From: Novilysobacter antarcticus
Lineage (GTDB): Bacteria; Pseudomonadota; Gammaproteobacteria; Xanthomonadales; Xanthomonadaceae
DNA length: 64,000 nucleotides
Direction of reading: 5' to 3'
Assembly: GCF_019802285.1 (NCBI RefSeq)
Contig: NZ_JAIEUJ010000001.1
Coordinates: forward strand, 62,001 to 126,000
This document shows positions 44,054 through 52,292 of this stretch, one piece after another (the stretch's first letter is position 1; each line of letters begins with the position of its first letter). Made by a program: the position numbers and the translations under genes. Below the pieces are notes generated by a model. It saw only the letters and a program-made list of their open reading frames with translations. It made no database searches and was not told the DNA's origin.

Positions 44054-44905
44054 TTACAGATCCTGCTCGTAACGAACGTAGGGCACGGTGCCCTCGTCGG
44101 CGTCCGCGTTTGCCGCAAACGGGTTGCTGCCCCGGGTGATCTTCTCGGCGCCGACCGTCAGGCTGCCACTCCAGGGGGTGCGCCAGGTCAGACCGATTCC
44201 CAGGCCTTCCCAACCGCCGGGCTGGGTGGGTGTGTCGACCACGCGGCCGATGATGTTCGCGTCGAAGTCGCCGTAACCGGCGCCCACGGTAAGCGTGCGG
44301 CTGCTCCAGCGGTCGGCAAGCGCTGCCGGCGCATCACCGGCGGGAATCAGGCGGGCGCGGGCCCATGTTCCGCCGATGGACACGGTGGCCTCACTGCCGA
44401 TGTTCTGCTTCCCGTACACGGTCAGCGTGTTCTGGTTGACCTGACTGGCGGAATTGCCGGGGTTCAGCCACGCGGGCAGGGTATCGCGGCTTTTGCCTAC
44501 CGACACTCCAAAGCGTGTCGACCGGGTGCCGATGCTGGTGCCCGCGGTGAGGCGTTCGTGACGCTCATCGTCCATCGCTGCCAGAAGGCAGTGATTGGCG
44601 AGGTTGCCGATCGTGCCGGCCAACCCGCTGCTGCGGTCGCAGACCAGCCCGAGGGTGTTGCCACGTTCGAGTCCGAATGCGGCGTCCAGCGTGGTGCTGC
44701 CAACGCGCCAACGTGCACCCGTCGAGGATGTGCCCGTTGGCTCCAGCAGCAACAGTGCTTCCAGCTTGCCGCTGGTGTTGTTCCACACCGGCAGAACGGT
44801 GGGGTCGGCGCGCTTGGCCTTCTTCGGCGACTGCGCATGCGCCCCTGTCGCCACGCCGAAGGCGAGGAGCAGGGTCAGCGACAGTTGGAAGAGGCGGCTA
44901 TTCAT
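44054..44905 (-). CDS. putative outer-membrane beta-barrel protein of unknown function
   Basis: A 283-residue exported protein. The signal peptide MNSRLFQLSLTLLLAFGVAT ends at GAHAQ. The mature part is made of alternating hydrophobic strands (GLVCDRSSGLAGTIGNLANH, TSIGTRSTRFGVSVGKSR, LTVGAGYGDFDANIIGRVVD, GLTWRTPWSGSLTVGAEK) typical of a small beta-barrel, and it ends YVRYEQDL. No family was recognised. The frame is open to 44956, but ATG 44905 opens the signal peptide. A good promoter lies 54 bases upstream and a terminator follows, so it is a single-gene unit. A periplasmic beta-rich protein remains possible. Confidence 0.75.
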   Translation of the reverse strand: MNSRLFQLSLTLLLAFGVATGAHAQSPKKAKRADPTVLPVWNNTSGKLEALLLLEPTGTSSTGARWRVGSTTLDAAFGLERGNTLGLVCDRSSGLAGTIGNLANHCLLAAMDDERHERLTAGTSIGTRSTRFGVSVGKSRDTLPAWLNPGNSASQVNQNTLTVYGKQNIGSEATVSIGGTWARARLIPAGDAPAALADRWSSRTLTVGAGYGDFDANIIGRVVDTPTQPGGWEGLGIGLTWRTPWSGSLTVGAEKITRGSNPFAANADADEGTVPYVRYEQDL

Positions 44906-44958
44906 GGCACAGATTCGACCTGGCAGGGCAGGCTGAGTTCCCCCGTACTGGATCATCG

Positions 44959-44987
44959 ATACTACGGTGTTTATGTTTCTTTAACAA
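44959..44987 (-). promoter_or_regulatory. sigma-70 type promoter for the outer-membrane protein gene
   Basis: On the minus strand TTGTTA (-35, 44987-44982), a 17-base AT-rich spacer and TAGTAT (-10, 44964-44959) match the housekeeping consensus well. The -10 lies 54 bases upstream of the ATG at 44905. The segment stands out as AT-rich in a GC-rich window. Confidence 0.72.
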
Positions 44988-45009
44988 TCAAGATCGCGTG
45001 AAATTTTGC

Positions 45010-45969
45010 TCATTGCAAGCGATCTGGCGGAGCAACCTGTTGCGCAGCGACGTTGAGCAGATCCTGAATGCGCTCCCGGGTGAGCCGGTAGTCCTCTCCG
45101 CAGAACTCACAACGGATTTGCGCGTGCCCATCTTCCGCCGCTGCCAGTGCTTCCTCGCTCCCCAGCGACACCAACATCGACTCTACCCGTTCAATCGAGC
45201 AGGAGCACGCAAACGACAGCGGGCGTTGGCCCATCATCTGTACCCCGTCCTCGTGGAACAGTCGGTTCAACAGTTCTTCGACCGGAGCTCCCAGGAGTTC
45301 GTCGTGGCCCAGCGTGTCAAAAAATGCGCCGGCGCGGGTCCACCCGTCCTGGTCACCTTCATCGCCGGGGAGCTTCTGCAACATCAAGCCAGCCACGCGC
45401 TGATCGTTGCCGGCCAGAAGCAGACGCGTTGGCAGTTGTTCGGACTGGCGGAAGTAGCCTTCAAATGCATCGCCCAAAGAGTCGGCGTCCAGCGCCACCA
45501 TGCCCTGGTAGCGGACCGGGTCGCGCCCGCCCACGGAGGGGTTCTCGATGGTGATTGCGAGCACGGTGTCGTCGCCAAGATCGCGGAGGTTTCCGGTGAT
45601 CGCGCTGGTCCCGGCGGCATCGCCATCGTTTTCCGGATCCAGGCGGACGATGCCGCGCAGGGTTCCTGCCGAGGTGCACTCGACGAACAACGTCCGCAGC
45701 AAGCCACTGCTGCGAAGCTGTACCGACAGCCGGCCTTCGATCTTGATGTGCCCGGTGAAAAGGGCGGCAGCGGCGGTCGCCTCACCCAGCAATTGGACGG
45801 CACCCGGCGCCTGCTCCGCGACATCGGCCATGAGCTGGCGGATGTGCTGCCACGTCTCCTGCAGTTCCACGTGCACGCCTCGCACGCCAGCGCGGTCGAT
45901 CATGAAACGGGTGAGGCGGTCGTCCGACGCTGCTGGATGAGTGTTTGGGGCTTTGCTTGCTTGGGACAT
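45010..45969 (-). CDS. hslO: redox-regulated chaperone Hsp33
   Basis: Holdase chaperone switched on by oxidative stress plus heat. The 319-residue product ends with the zinc-binding redox switch: FACSCS (CxC) and, 30-odd residues on, [11 protein letters not shown] (CxxC). The N-terminal substrate-binding domain has [17 protein letters not shown], and the middle carries [20 protein letters not shown] and the [13 protein letters not shown] linker region. The frame is open to 46200, but ATG 45969 ([17 protein letters not shown]) is the sensible start. It is divergent from mtgA with 74 bases between start codons, where a possible heat-shock promoter lies. Confidence 0.95.
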   Translation of the reverse strand: MSQASKAPNTHPAASDDRLTRFMIDRAGVRGVHVELQETWQHIRQLMADVAEQAPGAVQLLGEATAAAALFTGHIKIEGRLSVQLRSSGLLRTLFVECTSAGTLRGIVRLDPENDGDAAGTSAITGNLRDLGDDTVLAITIENPSVGGRDPVRYQGMVALDADSLGDAFEGYFRQSEQLPTRLLLAGNDQRVAGLMLQKLPGDEGDQDGWTRAGAFFDTLGHDELLGAPVEELLNRLFHEDGVQMMGQRPLSFACSCSIERVESMLVSLGSEEALAAAEDGHAQIRCEFCGEDYRLTRERIQDLLNVAAQQVAPPDRLQ

Positions 45970-46043
45970 GGAATGCTCGCGTGACCGGGCACGTGGTCGA
46001 TAATGCCCGGGAATTCGGGTTGACCGTTCAAGGTGGGGGCGTG

Positions 46044-46802
46044 ATGAGCACGGCGCAAGACGACGAACAGCAGAATGCGGGGCACCAACGTGCATCCCGG
46101 CCACGCAAGCACGGGTGGTTGCGATGGATGCTCGGGCTACCGCTGTTGCTGGTGCTCGGCAGTGTGGTCCAGGTCGGCACGCTGCGCTTTGTTGATCCAC
46201 CGACCAGTGCTTTCATGGTGGCGCGGCAGATTTCGGCCTGGACCCACGGCGAGACCGATTTCCGCCTCGCCTACGAGTGGCGGGATCGCGGCCGGATATC
46301 GTCAAACCTTCCATTGGCGGTGATCGCGTCCGAAGACCAGCGTTTTGCCGATCACCATGGTTTCGATCTGGAAGCGATCCGCAAAGCGCGCAAGACGCAC
46401 GAGGAAGGCGGCCGTTTGCGAGGTGCCAGTACGATCAGCCAGCAGACCGCGAAAAACCTGTTCCTGTGGAGCGGCCGCAGTTGGGTCCGCAAGGGGTTGG
46501 AGGCCTGGTACACCGCGCTGGTCGAGCTGATGTGGCCCAAGGCGCGGATCATCGAGGTGTATGTTAACGTGGCCGAGTTCGGCGACGGCGTCTACGGTGC
46601 GCAGGCTGCCGCGCAGAGGTATTTCGGCAAAGATGCAGGCCAGCTGTCAGCGGCGGAGTCCGCACGCCTGGCGGCGGTGTTGCCCAGCCCCAAGCGTTAC
46701 AGCGTAGACCGGCCTGGACCTTATGTGCAGCGTCGGACCGGACAGATCCAGCGGCAGATGCGACAGATTGGCGGCCAATCCTATCTCGATCAGTTCGAGT
46801 GA
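46044..46802 (+). CDS. mtgA: monofunctional biosynthetic peptidoglycan transglycosylase
   Basis: Polymerises lipid II into glycan strands on the outer face of the inner membrane. The 252-residue product has one N-terminal membrane helix (about residues 20-42) and a GT51 domain with the catalytic-glutamate motif [16 protein letters not shown], then [36 protein letters not shown] and [14 protein letters not shown]-like sequence. There is no transpeptidase domain, which separates it from bifunctional PBPs. ATG 46044 follows AGGTGG by 7 bases; the GTG just before it is an alternative. The next gene begins 68 bases on. Confidence 0.95.
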   Translation: MSTAQDDEQQNAGHQRASRPRKHGWLRWMLGLPLLLVLGSVVQVGTLRFVDPPTSAFMVARQISAWTHGETDFRLAYEWRDRGRISSNLPLAVIASEDQRFADHHGFDLEAIRKARKTHEEGGRLRGASTISQQTAKNLFLWSGRSWVRKGLEAWYTALVELMWPKARIIEVYVNVAEFGDGVYGAQAAAQRYFGKDAGQLSAAESARLAAVLPSPKRYSVDRPGPYVQRRTGQIQRQMRQIGGQSYLDQFE

Positions 46803-46870
46803 GGCGCGGCCACCGGAGTTACCAGCCGCAGACGCACATTGAGCAATCGGGCGTCAGCTACCATGCTGTG

Positions 46871-47914
46871 ATGACCCGCCCCGCCGTCGCCGACAACCAC
46901 CTCACCCTGGTCGTGGCCGCCTTCAACGAGGCGGACAGTCTGCCGCTGCTGCAACCGCGCCTGATCAAGGCGCTGCACGCCGTATCGAACGACCACGGTA
47001 TCCGCGGGGGCATCCTTTACGTTGACGATGGCAGCAGCGACGGGACCTGGGCGGTGATGCAGGAACTGGCGGCGCTCGACGACCGCGTCTCGCTGTTGCG
47101 ACTATCGCGCAATTTCGGCAAGGAGCTGGCGCTGACCGCAGGTCTGGACCGCGTGGTCCGTGGGGCGGCCCTGATCCTCGATGCCGACGGCCAGGACCCA
47201 CCGGAACTGGCGTCGCAGTTCGTCGCCCTCTGGCTGGAAGGCTATGACGACGTCCATGGCACGCGTCTGGTTCGGGAGGGCGAGGGCTGGTTGAAGCGAG
47301 CCACGGCCCACACTTTCTATCGGGTGATGGGGCGCCTGTCCAAAACACCCGTGCCGGCAGACACCGGAGACTTCCGCCTGCTGTCACCGCGCGCGCTGGA
47401 AGCACTCGGGCAAATGCGCGAACGCCACCGCTTCATGAAAGGCCTGTTTGGCTGGGTGGGGTTCAACCGCATCGCGCTGCCGTATCACCGGGGGCCGCGT
47501 GCGGCGGGGCAGACCAAGTTCAATTTCTGGCGTCTGTGGAATCTCGCGCTGGAAGGCATCACCAGTTTTTCCACGGCGCCCCTGCGGCTGGCGACCTACC
47601 TCGGCCTGGCGACGGCGTTGCTGGCGTTCGGCTATGGGTCATGGGTGATCGGCAAAGCCCTGCTGTGGGGGGACGCGGTGCAGGGCTGGCCGACCATGAT
47701 GGCGGTGATCCTGTTCCTCGGCGGCGTACAGTTGATCGCGCTGGGACTGATCGGGGAATACCTCGGCCGCCTGTATGAGGAGTCCAAGCAGCGGCCCCTC
47801 TATCTGGTGGATGCCTGGCGGCCGGCGGCGGGGGTATGCTCGGATCAGGCACCCGATATCAAAGGAGAGCGCCATGCGCAACGTGAGGCATCTGCTGGAA
47901 GCCAAATCCCCTGA
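46871..47914 (+). CDS. family 2 glycosyltransferase with C-terminal membrane helices (DPM1/GtrB/ArnC-like)
   Basis: A 347-residue enzyme that probably transfers a sugar from a nucleotide donor to a polyprenyl phosphate. The GT-A domain has LTLVVAAFNEADSLPLL, VDDGSSDGTWAV, LSRNFGKELALTAGLD and LDADGQDPPEL (metal-binding DxD), followed by DTGDFRLLSPRALEAL. Two membrane helices (about residues 236-258 and 271-293) end it, as in GtrB and ArnC. ATG 46871 is used. The last 41 bases overlap the CBS gene, and the final 25 residues have little similarity to the family, so an ancestral stop may have been lost. The sugar is unknown. Confidence 0.88.
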   Translation: MTRPAVADNHLTLVVAAFNEADSLPLLQPRLIKALHAVSNDHGIRGGILYVDDGSSDGTWAVMQELAALDDRVSLLRLSRNFGKELALTAGLDRVVRGAALILDADGQDPPELASQFVALWLEGYDDVHGTRLVREGEGWLKRATAHTFYRVMGRLSKTPVPADTGDFRLLSPRALEALGQMRERHRFMKGLFGWVGFNRIALPYHRGPRAAGQTKFNFWRLWNLALEGITSFSTAPLRLATYLGLATALLAFGYGSWVIGKALLWGDAVQGWPTMMAVILFLGGVQLIALGLIGEYLGRLYEESKQRPLYLVDAWRPAAGVCSDQAPDIKGERHAQREASAGSQIP

Positions 47915-48302
47915 GATTTATTCGATCACTCCCGACGCGCCGATGATCGATGCGATCCGGCTGATGGCCGAGAAGCGGATCGGGGCGCTGCTGGTCATCA
48001 AGGATGGCCAGCTGGTCGGGATCATTTCGGAGCGGGACTACGCCCGCAAGATCATTCTGCAGGGACGCTCTTCGAAGACTACCGCTGTCTCCGAGGTGAT
48101 GACCGCCGACCCGCGCACCGTCGGTCTGGAGGATTCCGCGGAACACTGCATGGCACTGGTGACCGATCAACGCATCCGCCACCTGCCCGTCGTGGTCAAC
48201 GGCAAGGTGCTGGGGGTGGTGTCGATCGGCGACCTGGTGAAGGCCGTGATCGAGGACCAGCAACAGGAGCTGGTGCAGATGCAGCGCTACATCGAAAGCT
48301 GA
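47874..48302 (+). CDS. CBS-domain protein
   Basis: A 142-residue protein made of two CBS motifs. The first (about residues 10-65) has IYSITPDAPMIDAIRLMAEK and GALLVIKDGQLVGIISERDY. The second (75-130) has VSEVMTADPRTVGLEDSAEH and HLPVVVNGKVLGVVSIGDLV. Such pairs bind adenine nucleotides and often sense energy charge. No enzymatic domain is attached. A strong AAAGGAGA precedes ATG 47874. The gene overlaps the end of the glycosyltransferase gene, and whether it regulates that enzyme is unknown. Similar stand-alone CBS proteins are widespread in proteobacteria. Confidence 0.93.
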   Translation: MRNVRHLLEAKSPEIYSITPDAPMIDAIRLMAEKRIGALLVIKDGQLVGIISERDYARKIILQGRSSKTTAVSEVMTADPRTVGLEDSAEHCMALVTDQRIRHLPVVVNGKVLGVVSIGDLVKAVIEDQQQELVQMQRYIES

Positions 48303-48338
48303 TATGTGCCGCCGGCTGTCGCGTTTGGGCGGCCGTGC

Positions 48339-50342
48339 CTACTTGGCGTACTGACCGCCGCACCCCGCGTTTTCACCCGGGCCGAGCTCAAGGGTGGCCA
48401 GCAATGCCGCCGGCGGCGCGATGCTACCCAGCGCCAGCGCGATGGCGCCGCGCAAGCCCACGCTTTTGAGGTCCGGCCGCACGCTGGGGTGCTTGAAGCT
48501 GCCGTCCACCAGCAACGGCGAGCGGAAGGCGAGGATGCTGCGATCCTTGGGTCGCGGCCGGATGACCAGATCCAGCTGCTCGTTTTTCAGGTCGATGGTG
48601 CCCTCGCCGATGAGGATCGTGTCGGTGGTGTCAAAGGCGAACGCACCGGCGGTCATGGTGCCGTCGGTGACCTTGAACTCGCCGAACGCGCAGCGGATCG
48701 GGATCAGCCGATCGCCGGTCAGCTTGAACTTGATGATCTCGGCGATGTCGATGCCGGCCATTTCCATGAGCATGTTGCTGATGTGGCCGCTTCCCATGCC
48801 GATGTCGACCTGACCGTCGCTGCTGCCCAGCATCGCGGCGATCGAGTTGCCATGACCTGCCAGATCGACGTGGCCGGAGACCTTGCCGATGGCGTTCTGC
48901 AATGACTCCACCTTGGGCAGCAACCTGGAGAGGTCGAGCCCTCGCACTTGCATGTTTGCACGCGTCCGGATGTCCGACTCGCGTGCGTTCATCCGCACCG
49001 TTGAGTGGATTTTTCCGCCCGCCACGCCGAAATCGAGTGGGTCGAGCACGAGCAGTCCGGATTCCAGGGACAGGTGCGTGTCCATGTTGTCCAGCGGCAG
49101 CGAGGGTGCATTGATCCGATCGGCCTTGAGGCTCACATCGGCGTCCATCGACCGCATCTTCTCCAATTTGTAGGGAGTGTCGGGCAGCACGCGCTGGCTG
49201 GCTTTCATCGCGGCGGCTTTCGCCGTCAGTTCCGGGTTGCTGGTTTCTCCGGGACCGGTTTGCGGTGCACCGCCAATGAGGCCGGCGAGGTCATCGAAGT
49301 CCAGCCGTTTGGAATGGAGGTCTGCCGACAAGCGCGGGGGATCGCCGCCGGTGGTGAAGGCTGCGCTGCCGGCAAGATCGCTGTCGCCCACCGTTCCGCT
49401 GAACTTGTCGTAGTGCCACGTGGTGTTGGAGCCTTGGATGTCGCGGGTCAGGCGACCCTCCAGCGTGTACGGTGGGGTCGGTGGCAAGGCGACCCCGATC
49501 AGCGGATACAGGTCGTCCAGGTTCTTGCCTGCCAGGTTCAGCTGCAGATCGAAATCGCGCATGCGCAGGGGGTCGAGCAGCGTTCCGCGCGCATGGGCCT
49601 TGGTGGCGCCTGCCTGTGCGCGTGCGTCGATCTGGTAGGGCGAATCGATGTCGCGCAGCTCCAGCGGTGACTCCGCCGTGCCTTCCACGGTGAACTCGTT
49701 GCCCCGCCACTGGCCGCCGCCTTTCACTTTGATGGGAGGGGCGTTGCCGGCCTCCGTGGCCGCCGCGCTGGTCACGTCCACCTTGATGTCGGTTTTGTCC
49801 GCCGCGTCGAGAAACACCAGCTCGCCCCGGGAGATCCAAACGCGGCGAAACTCGAGTTTGCTGTCACCGCCGCCGCTGTTGCGCAGCTGCCAGTTGCCGC
49901 CGCCTTCGGGATTGGCTTCCAGGGATACATGCGGTTGCGCCAGGCGCAGGTGGGGAATGCGCACCTTGCCGCGCAGCAGGCGTAGCAGGTCGATCGAGAG
50001 CTCCAGCTGCTTCGCACTGGCCATCTCCGGATCACGCGCCCATCGGGCGTTGGCGAAGTGCACGTCATCGGCGCGGATGGTCGGTGTCCAGCCAAGATCC
50101 ACGTCCAGATCGCCATTGATCCGGAACGCGCGCCCGGTACGGTTCTCAACCTGGCGTTCGACAGGTCCCTTGAACCAGTTCCAGTCCCACAACGCCACCA
50201 GAACGATCAGGCCCAGCACAACCACCGCGAGCGCCGTCCACCATGGGTGGCGTCCGGGCTGCTGCCACCACTCGGTCGACCCTGGCGCACCGTTGGGAGC
50301 GGAGCCGGAATCGGGCGGGTTGGCGTGACGTGACTCGGGCAT
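48339..50342 (-). CDS. AsmA-family protein
   Basis: A 667-residue protein anchored in the inner membrane by one helix (WWTALAVVVLGLIVLVALWD, about residues 34-53) with a large periplasmic part. The N-terminal AsmA segment is VERQVENRTGRAFRINGDLD with DDVHFANARWARDPEMASAK. The C-terminal AsmA-like part has GKVSGHVDLAGHGNSIAAML, then DLKNEQLDLVIRPRPKDRSI and SPLLVDGSFKHPSVRPDL. AsmA-like proteins (AsmA, YhjG, TamB, YhdP) are beta-groove proteins that move phospholipids between membranes; this one resembles YhjG most. It is a single-gene unit convergent with the CBS gene. Confidence 0.9.
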   Translation of the reverse strand: MPESRHANPPDSGSAPNGAPGSTEWWQQPGRHPWWTALAVVVLGLIVLVALWDWNWFKGPVERQVENRTGRAFRINGDLDVDLGWTPTIRADDVHFANARWARDPEMASAKQLELSIDLLRLLRGKVRIPHLRLAQPHVSLEANPEGGGNWQLRNSGGGDSKLEFRRVWISRGELVFLDAADKTDIKVDVTSAAATEAGNAPPIKVKGGGQWRGNEFTVEGTAESPLELRDIDSPYQIDARAQAGATKAHARGTLLDPLRMRDFDLQLNLAGKNLDDLYPLIGVALPPTPPYTLEGRLTRDIQGSNTTWHYDKFSGTVGDSDLAGSAAFTTGGDPPRLSADLHSKRLDFDDLAGLIGGAPQTGPGETSNPELTAKAAAMKASQRVLPDTPYKLEKMRSMDADVSLKADRINAPSLPLDNMDTHLSLESGLLVLDPLDFGVAGGKIHSTVRMNARESDIRTRANMQVRGLDLSRLLPKVESLQNAIGKVSGHVDLAGHGNSIAAMLGSSDGQVDIGMGSGHISNMLMEMAGIDIAEIIKFKLTGDRLIPIRCAFGEFKVTDGTMTAGAFAFDTTDTILIGEGTIDLKNEQLDLVIRPRPKDRSILAFRSPLLVDGSFKHPSVRPDLKSVGLRGAIALALGSIAPPAALLATLELGPGENAGCGGQYAK

Positions 50343-50462
50343 GGAGAAGGTCGGATGGCGTTGAATAGCCCAACCATCCGCACCCCTGGGTAAAACGCCG
50401 GTGAATTGACCCCGCCCCGGTTCAGCCAGTGCGTTGCACTCAGCGCCCTCGCACCGGTGCGA

Positions 50463-52070
50463 TCAGGTGTGGGCCTGCTCGCGGGTGGCCAGGAACTCCA
50501 CGTCCGGGGCGCGCTCCTGAGCCAGTTGCAGGTTGACCCGGGTGGGCGCGAGGTAGACCAGCTGATCGGCGGCGTCGAGCGCGAGATGGCTGGCGTTCTT
50601 GTCGCGGAACTCCTCCAGCTTGCGTTCGCTGGCGCAGCGGATCCAGCGTGTCGTGGAGATGCTCACCGGCTCGAAAATCGCATCGACGCCGTATTCGGCC
50701 TTCAGCCGGTAGGCGACCACCTCGAACTGCAGTACGCCGACCGCGCCCAGGATCAGGTCGTTGCTCATCAGCGGGCGGAAGAACTGGGTCGCGCCTTCTT
50801 CGCTGAGCTGGGCCAACCCTTTCTGCAGTTGCTTGAGCTTGAGCGGATCGCGCAGACGCGCGCGCCGGAACAGCTCGGGAGCAAAGTTGGGAATGCCGGT
50901 GAAGGTGAGCGACTCGCCTTCGGTGAAGCTGTCGCCGATGGATACCGTGCCGTGGTTGTGGATGCCCAGCACGTCGCCTGAGTAGGCCGTCTCGGCGATT
51001 TCGCGGTCGCTGGCCATGAACGTCAACGCGTTGGCCAGCTTGAGCTCCTTGCCGGTGCGTACATGGAAGGCCTTCATGCCGGCGGTGAACTTGCCCGAGC
51101 ACACGCGCATGAACGCCACGCGGTCGCGGTGCTGCGGGTCCATGTTGGCCTGGATCTTGAACACGAAGCCGGTCAGCTTGTCCTCCGTCGGATCCACGTC
51201 GCGCGTGGTGGTCGCGCGCGGCTGCGGTGCCGGCGCGTTCTTGACGAAGAAGTCCAGCAGCAGCTGGACGCCGAAGTTGTTGACCGCCGAGCCAAAGAAC
51301 ACGGGCGTCTGCTCGCCGGAGAGGTATTTCTCGAGATCGAACGGATGGCTGGCGCCCTGCACCAGCTCCAGCTCGTCGCGCAGTTCCGCCAACACCGCGG
51401 TACCGATGCGCTGCTCGAAGGTCGGATCATCGATCGACTTGAAGATGGTCGAATCCTGGCGGGTGAAATTGCGACCGGGTTCATACAGGTGCACCTCGCC
51501 GGTCAGCAGGTGGACGACGCCTTTCAGGCGCTTGCCCATGCCGATCGGCCATGTGACCGGCGCGCACTGAATGTCCAGAACGCTCTCAACCTCATCCAGC
51601 AGCTCGATCGGGTCCTTGCCCTCGCGGTCGAGCTTGTTGATGAAGGTCATGATCGGCGTGTTGCGCAGCCGGCAGACCTCCATCAGCTTGATCGTGCGCT
51701 CCTCCACGCCCTTGGCCACGTCGATCACCATCAAGGCCGAGTCGACCGCGGTCAGCACCCGGTAGGTGTCCTCGCCGAAGTCGGCGTGGCCGGGGGTGTC
51801 GAGCAGATTGACGATGCGCCCGTCGTACGGGAACTGCATCACCGAGCTGGTCACCGAGATGCCGCGCTCCTGTTCCAGCTTCATCCAGTCCGAGGTGGCG
51901 TGGCGGGCGGCCTTGCGGCCTTTCACCGAGCCGGCCATCTGGATCGCGCCGCCGAACAGCAACAGCTTTTCGGTCAGCGTGGTCTTGCCGGCATCGGGGT
52001 GCGAAATGATCGCGAAGGTGCGGCGGCGCAGCGCCTGCTTGGATACGTCGGATTTGGATGCGTCGGACAT
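50463..52070 (-). CDS. prfC: peptide chain release factor 3
   Basis: GTPase that removes RF1/RF2 from the ribosome after termination. The 535-residue product has [20 protein letters not shown] (G1), [13 protein letters not shown] (G2), [15 protein letters not shown] (G3) and [15 protein letters not shown] (G4), then the RF3-specific domains with [20 protein letters not shown] and [20 protein letters not shown]. Length matches E. coli RF3 (529). ATG 52070 ([20 protein letters not shown]) is chosen over an in-frame start at 52115. It lies between asmA-like and htpG genes, all on the minus strand but with gaps over 120 bases. Confidence 0.97.
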   Translation of the reverse strand: MSDASKSDVSKQALRRRTFAIISHPDAGKTTLTEKLLLFGGAIQMAGSVKGRKAARHATSDWMKLEQERGISVTSSVMQFPYDGRIVNLLDTPGHADFGEDTYRVLTAVDSALMVIDVAKGVEERTIKLMEVCRLRNTPIMTFINKLDREGKDPIELLDEVESVLDIQCAPVTWPIGMGKRLKGVVHLLTGEVHLYEPGRNFTRQDSTIFKSIDDPTFEQRIGTAVLAELRDELELVQGASHPFDLEKYLSGEQTPVFFGSAVNNFGVQLLLDFFVKNAPAPQPRATTTRDVDPTEDKLTGFVFKIQANMDPQHRDRVAFMRVCSGKFTAGMKAFHVRTGKELKLANALTFMASDREIAETAYSGDVLGIHNHGTVSIGDSFTEGESLTFTGIPNFAPELFRRARLRDPLKLKQLQKGLAQLSEEGATQFFRPLMSNDLILGAVGVLQFEVVAYRLKAEYGVDAIFEPVSISTTRWIRCASERKLEEFRDKNASHLALDAADQLVYLAPTRVNLQLAQERAPDVEFLATREQAHT

Positions 52071-52225
52071 GGACTTGGCGCGCACGGGCGCGCCGACAGA
52101 GCGGAAAGCCGGCAATTATAGGTCACGGGGCTGCGCTGCCAGCAGTCGGTAGCCATCCTGCTCCAGTCAGCTGCTTGTGACCTGAGTTTCCGGCTGCCGT
52201 CGATGCCAATCTCATCTTGTTGTTT

Positions 52226-52254
52226 ATAAAAACGCCCCGCACAAGGCGGGGCGC
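52226..52254 (-). terminator. intrinsic terminator of htpG
   Basis: On the minus strand CGCCCCGC (52253-52246) pairs with GCGGGGCG (52240-52233) around a 5-base loop and is followed by TTTTTATAA. It starts about 40 bases after the htpG stop. Confidence 0.92.
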
Positions 52255-52292
52255 TCCGGGCGTTTCGCAGATTCGCCTTTCAGCGGTTTTCC

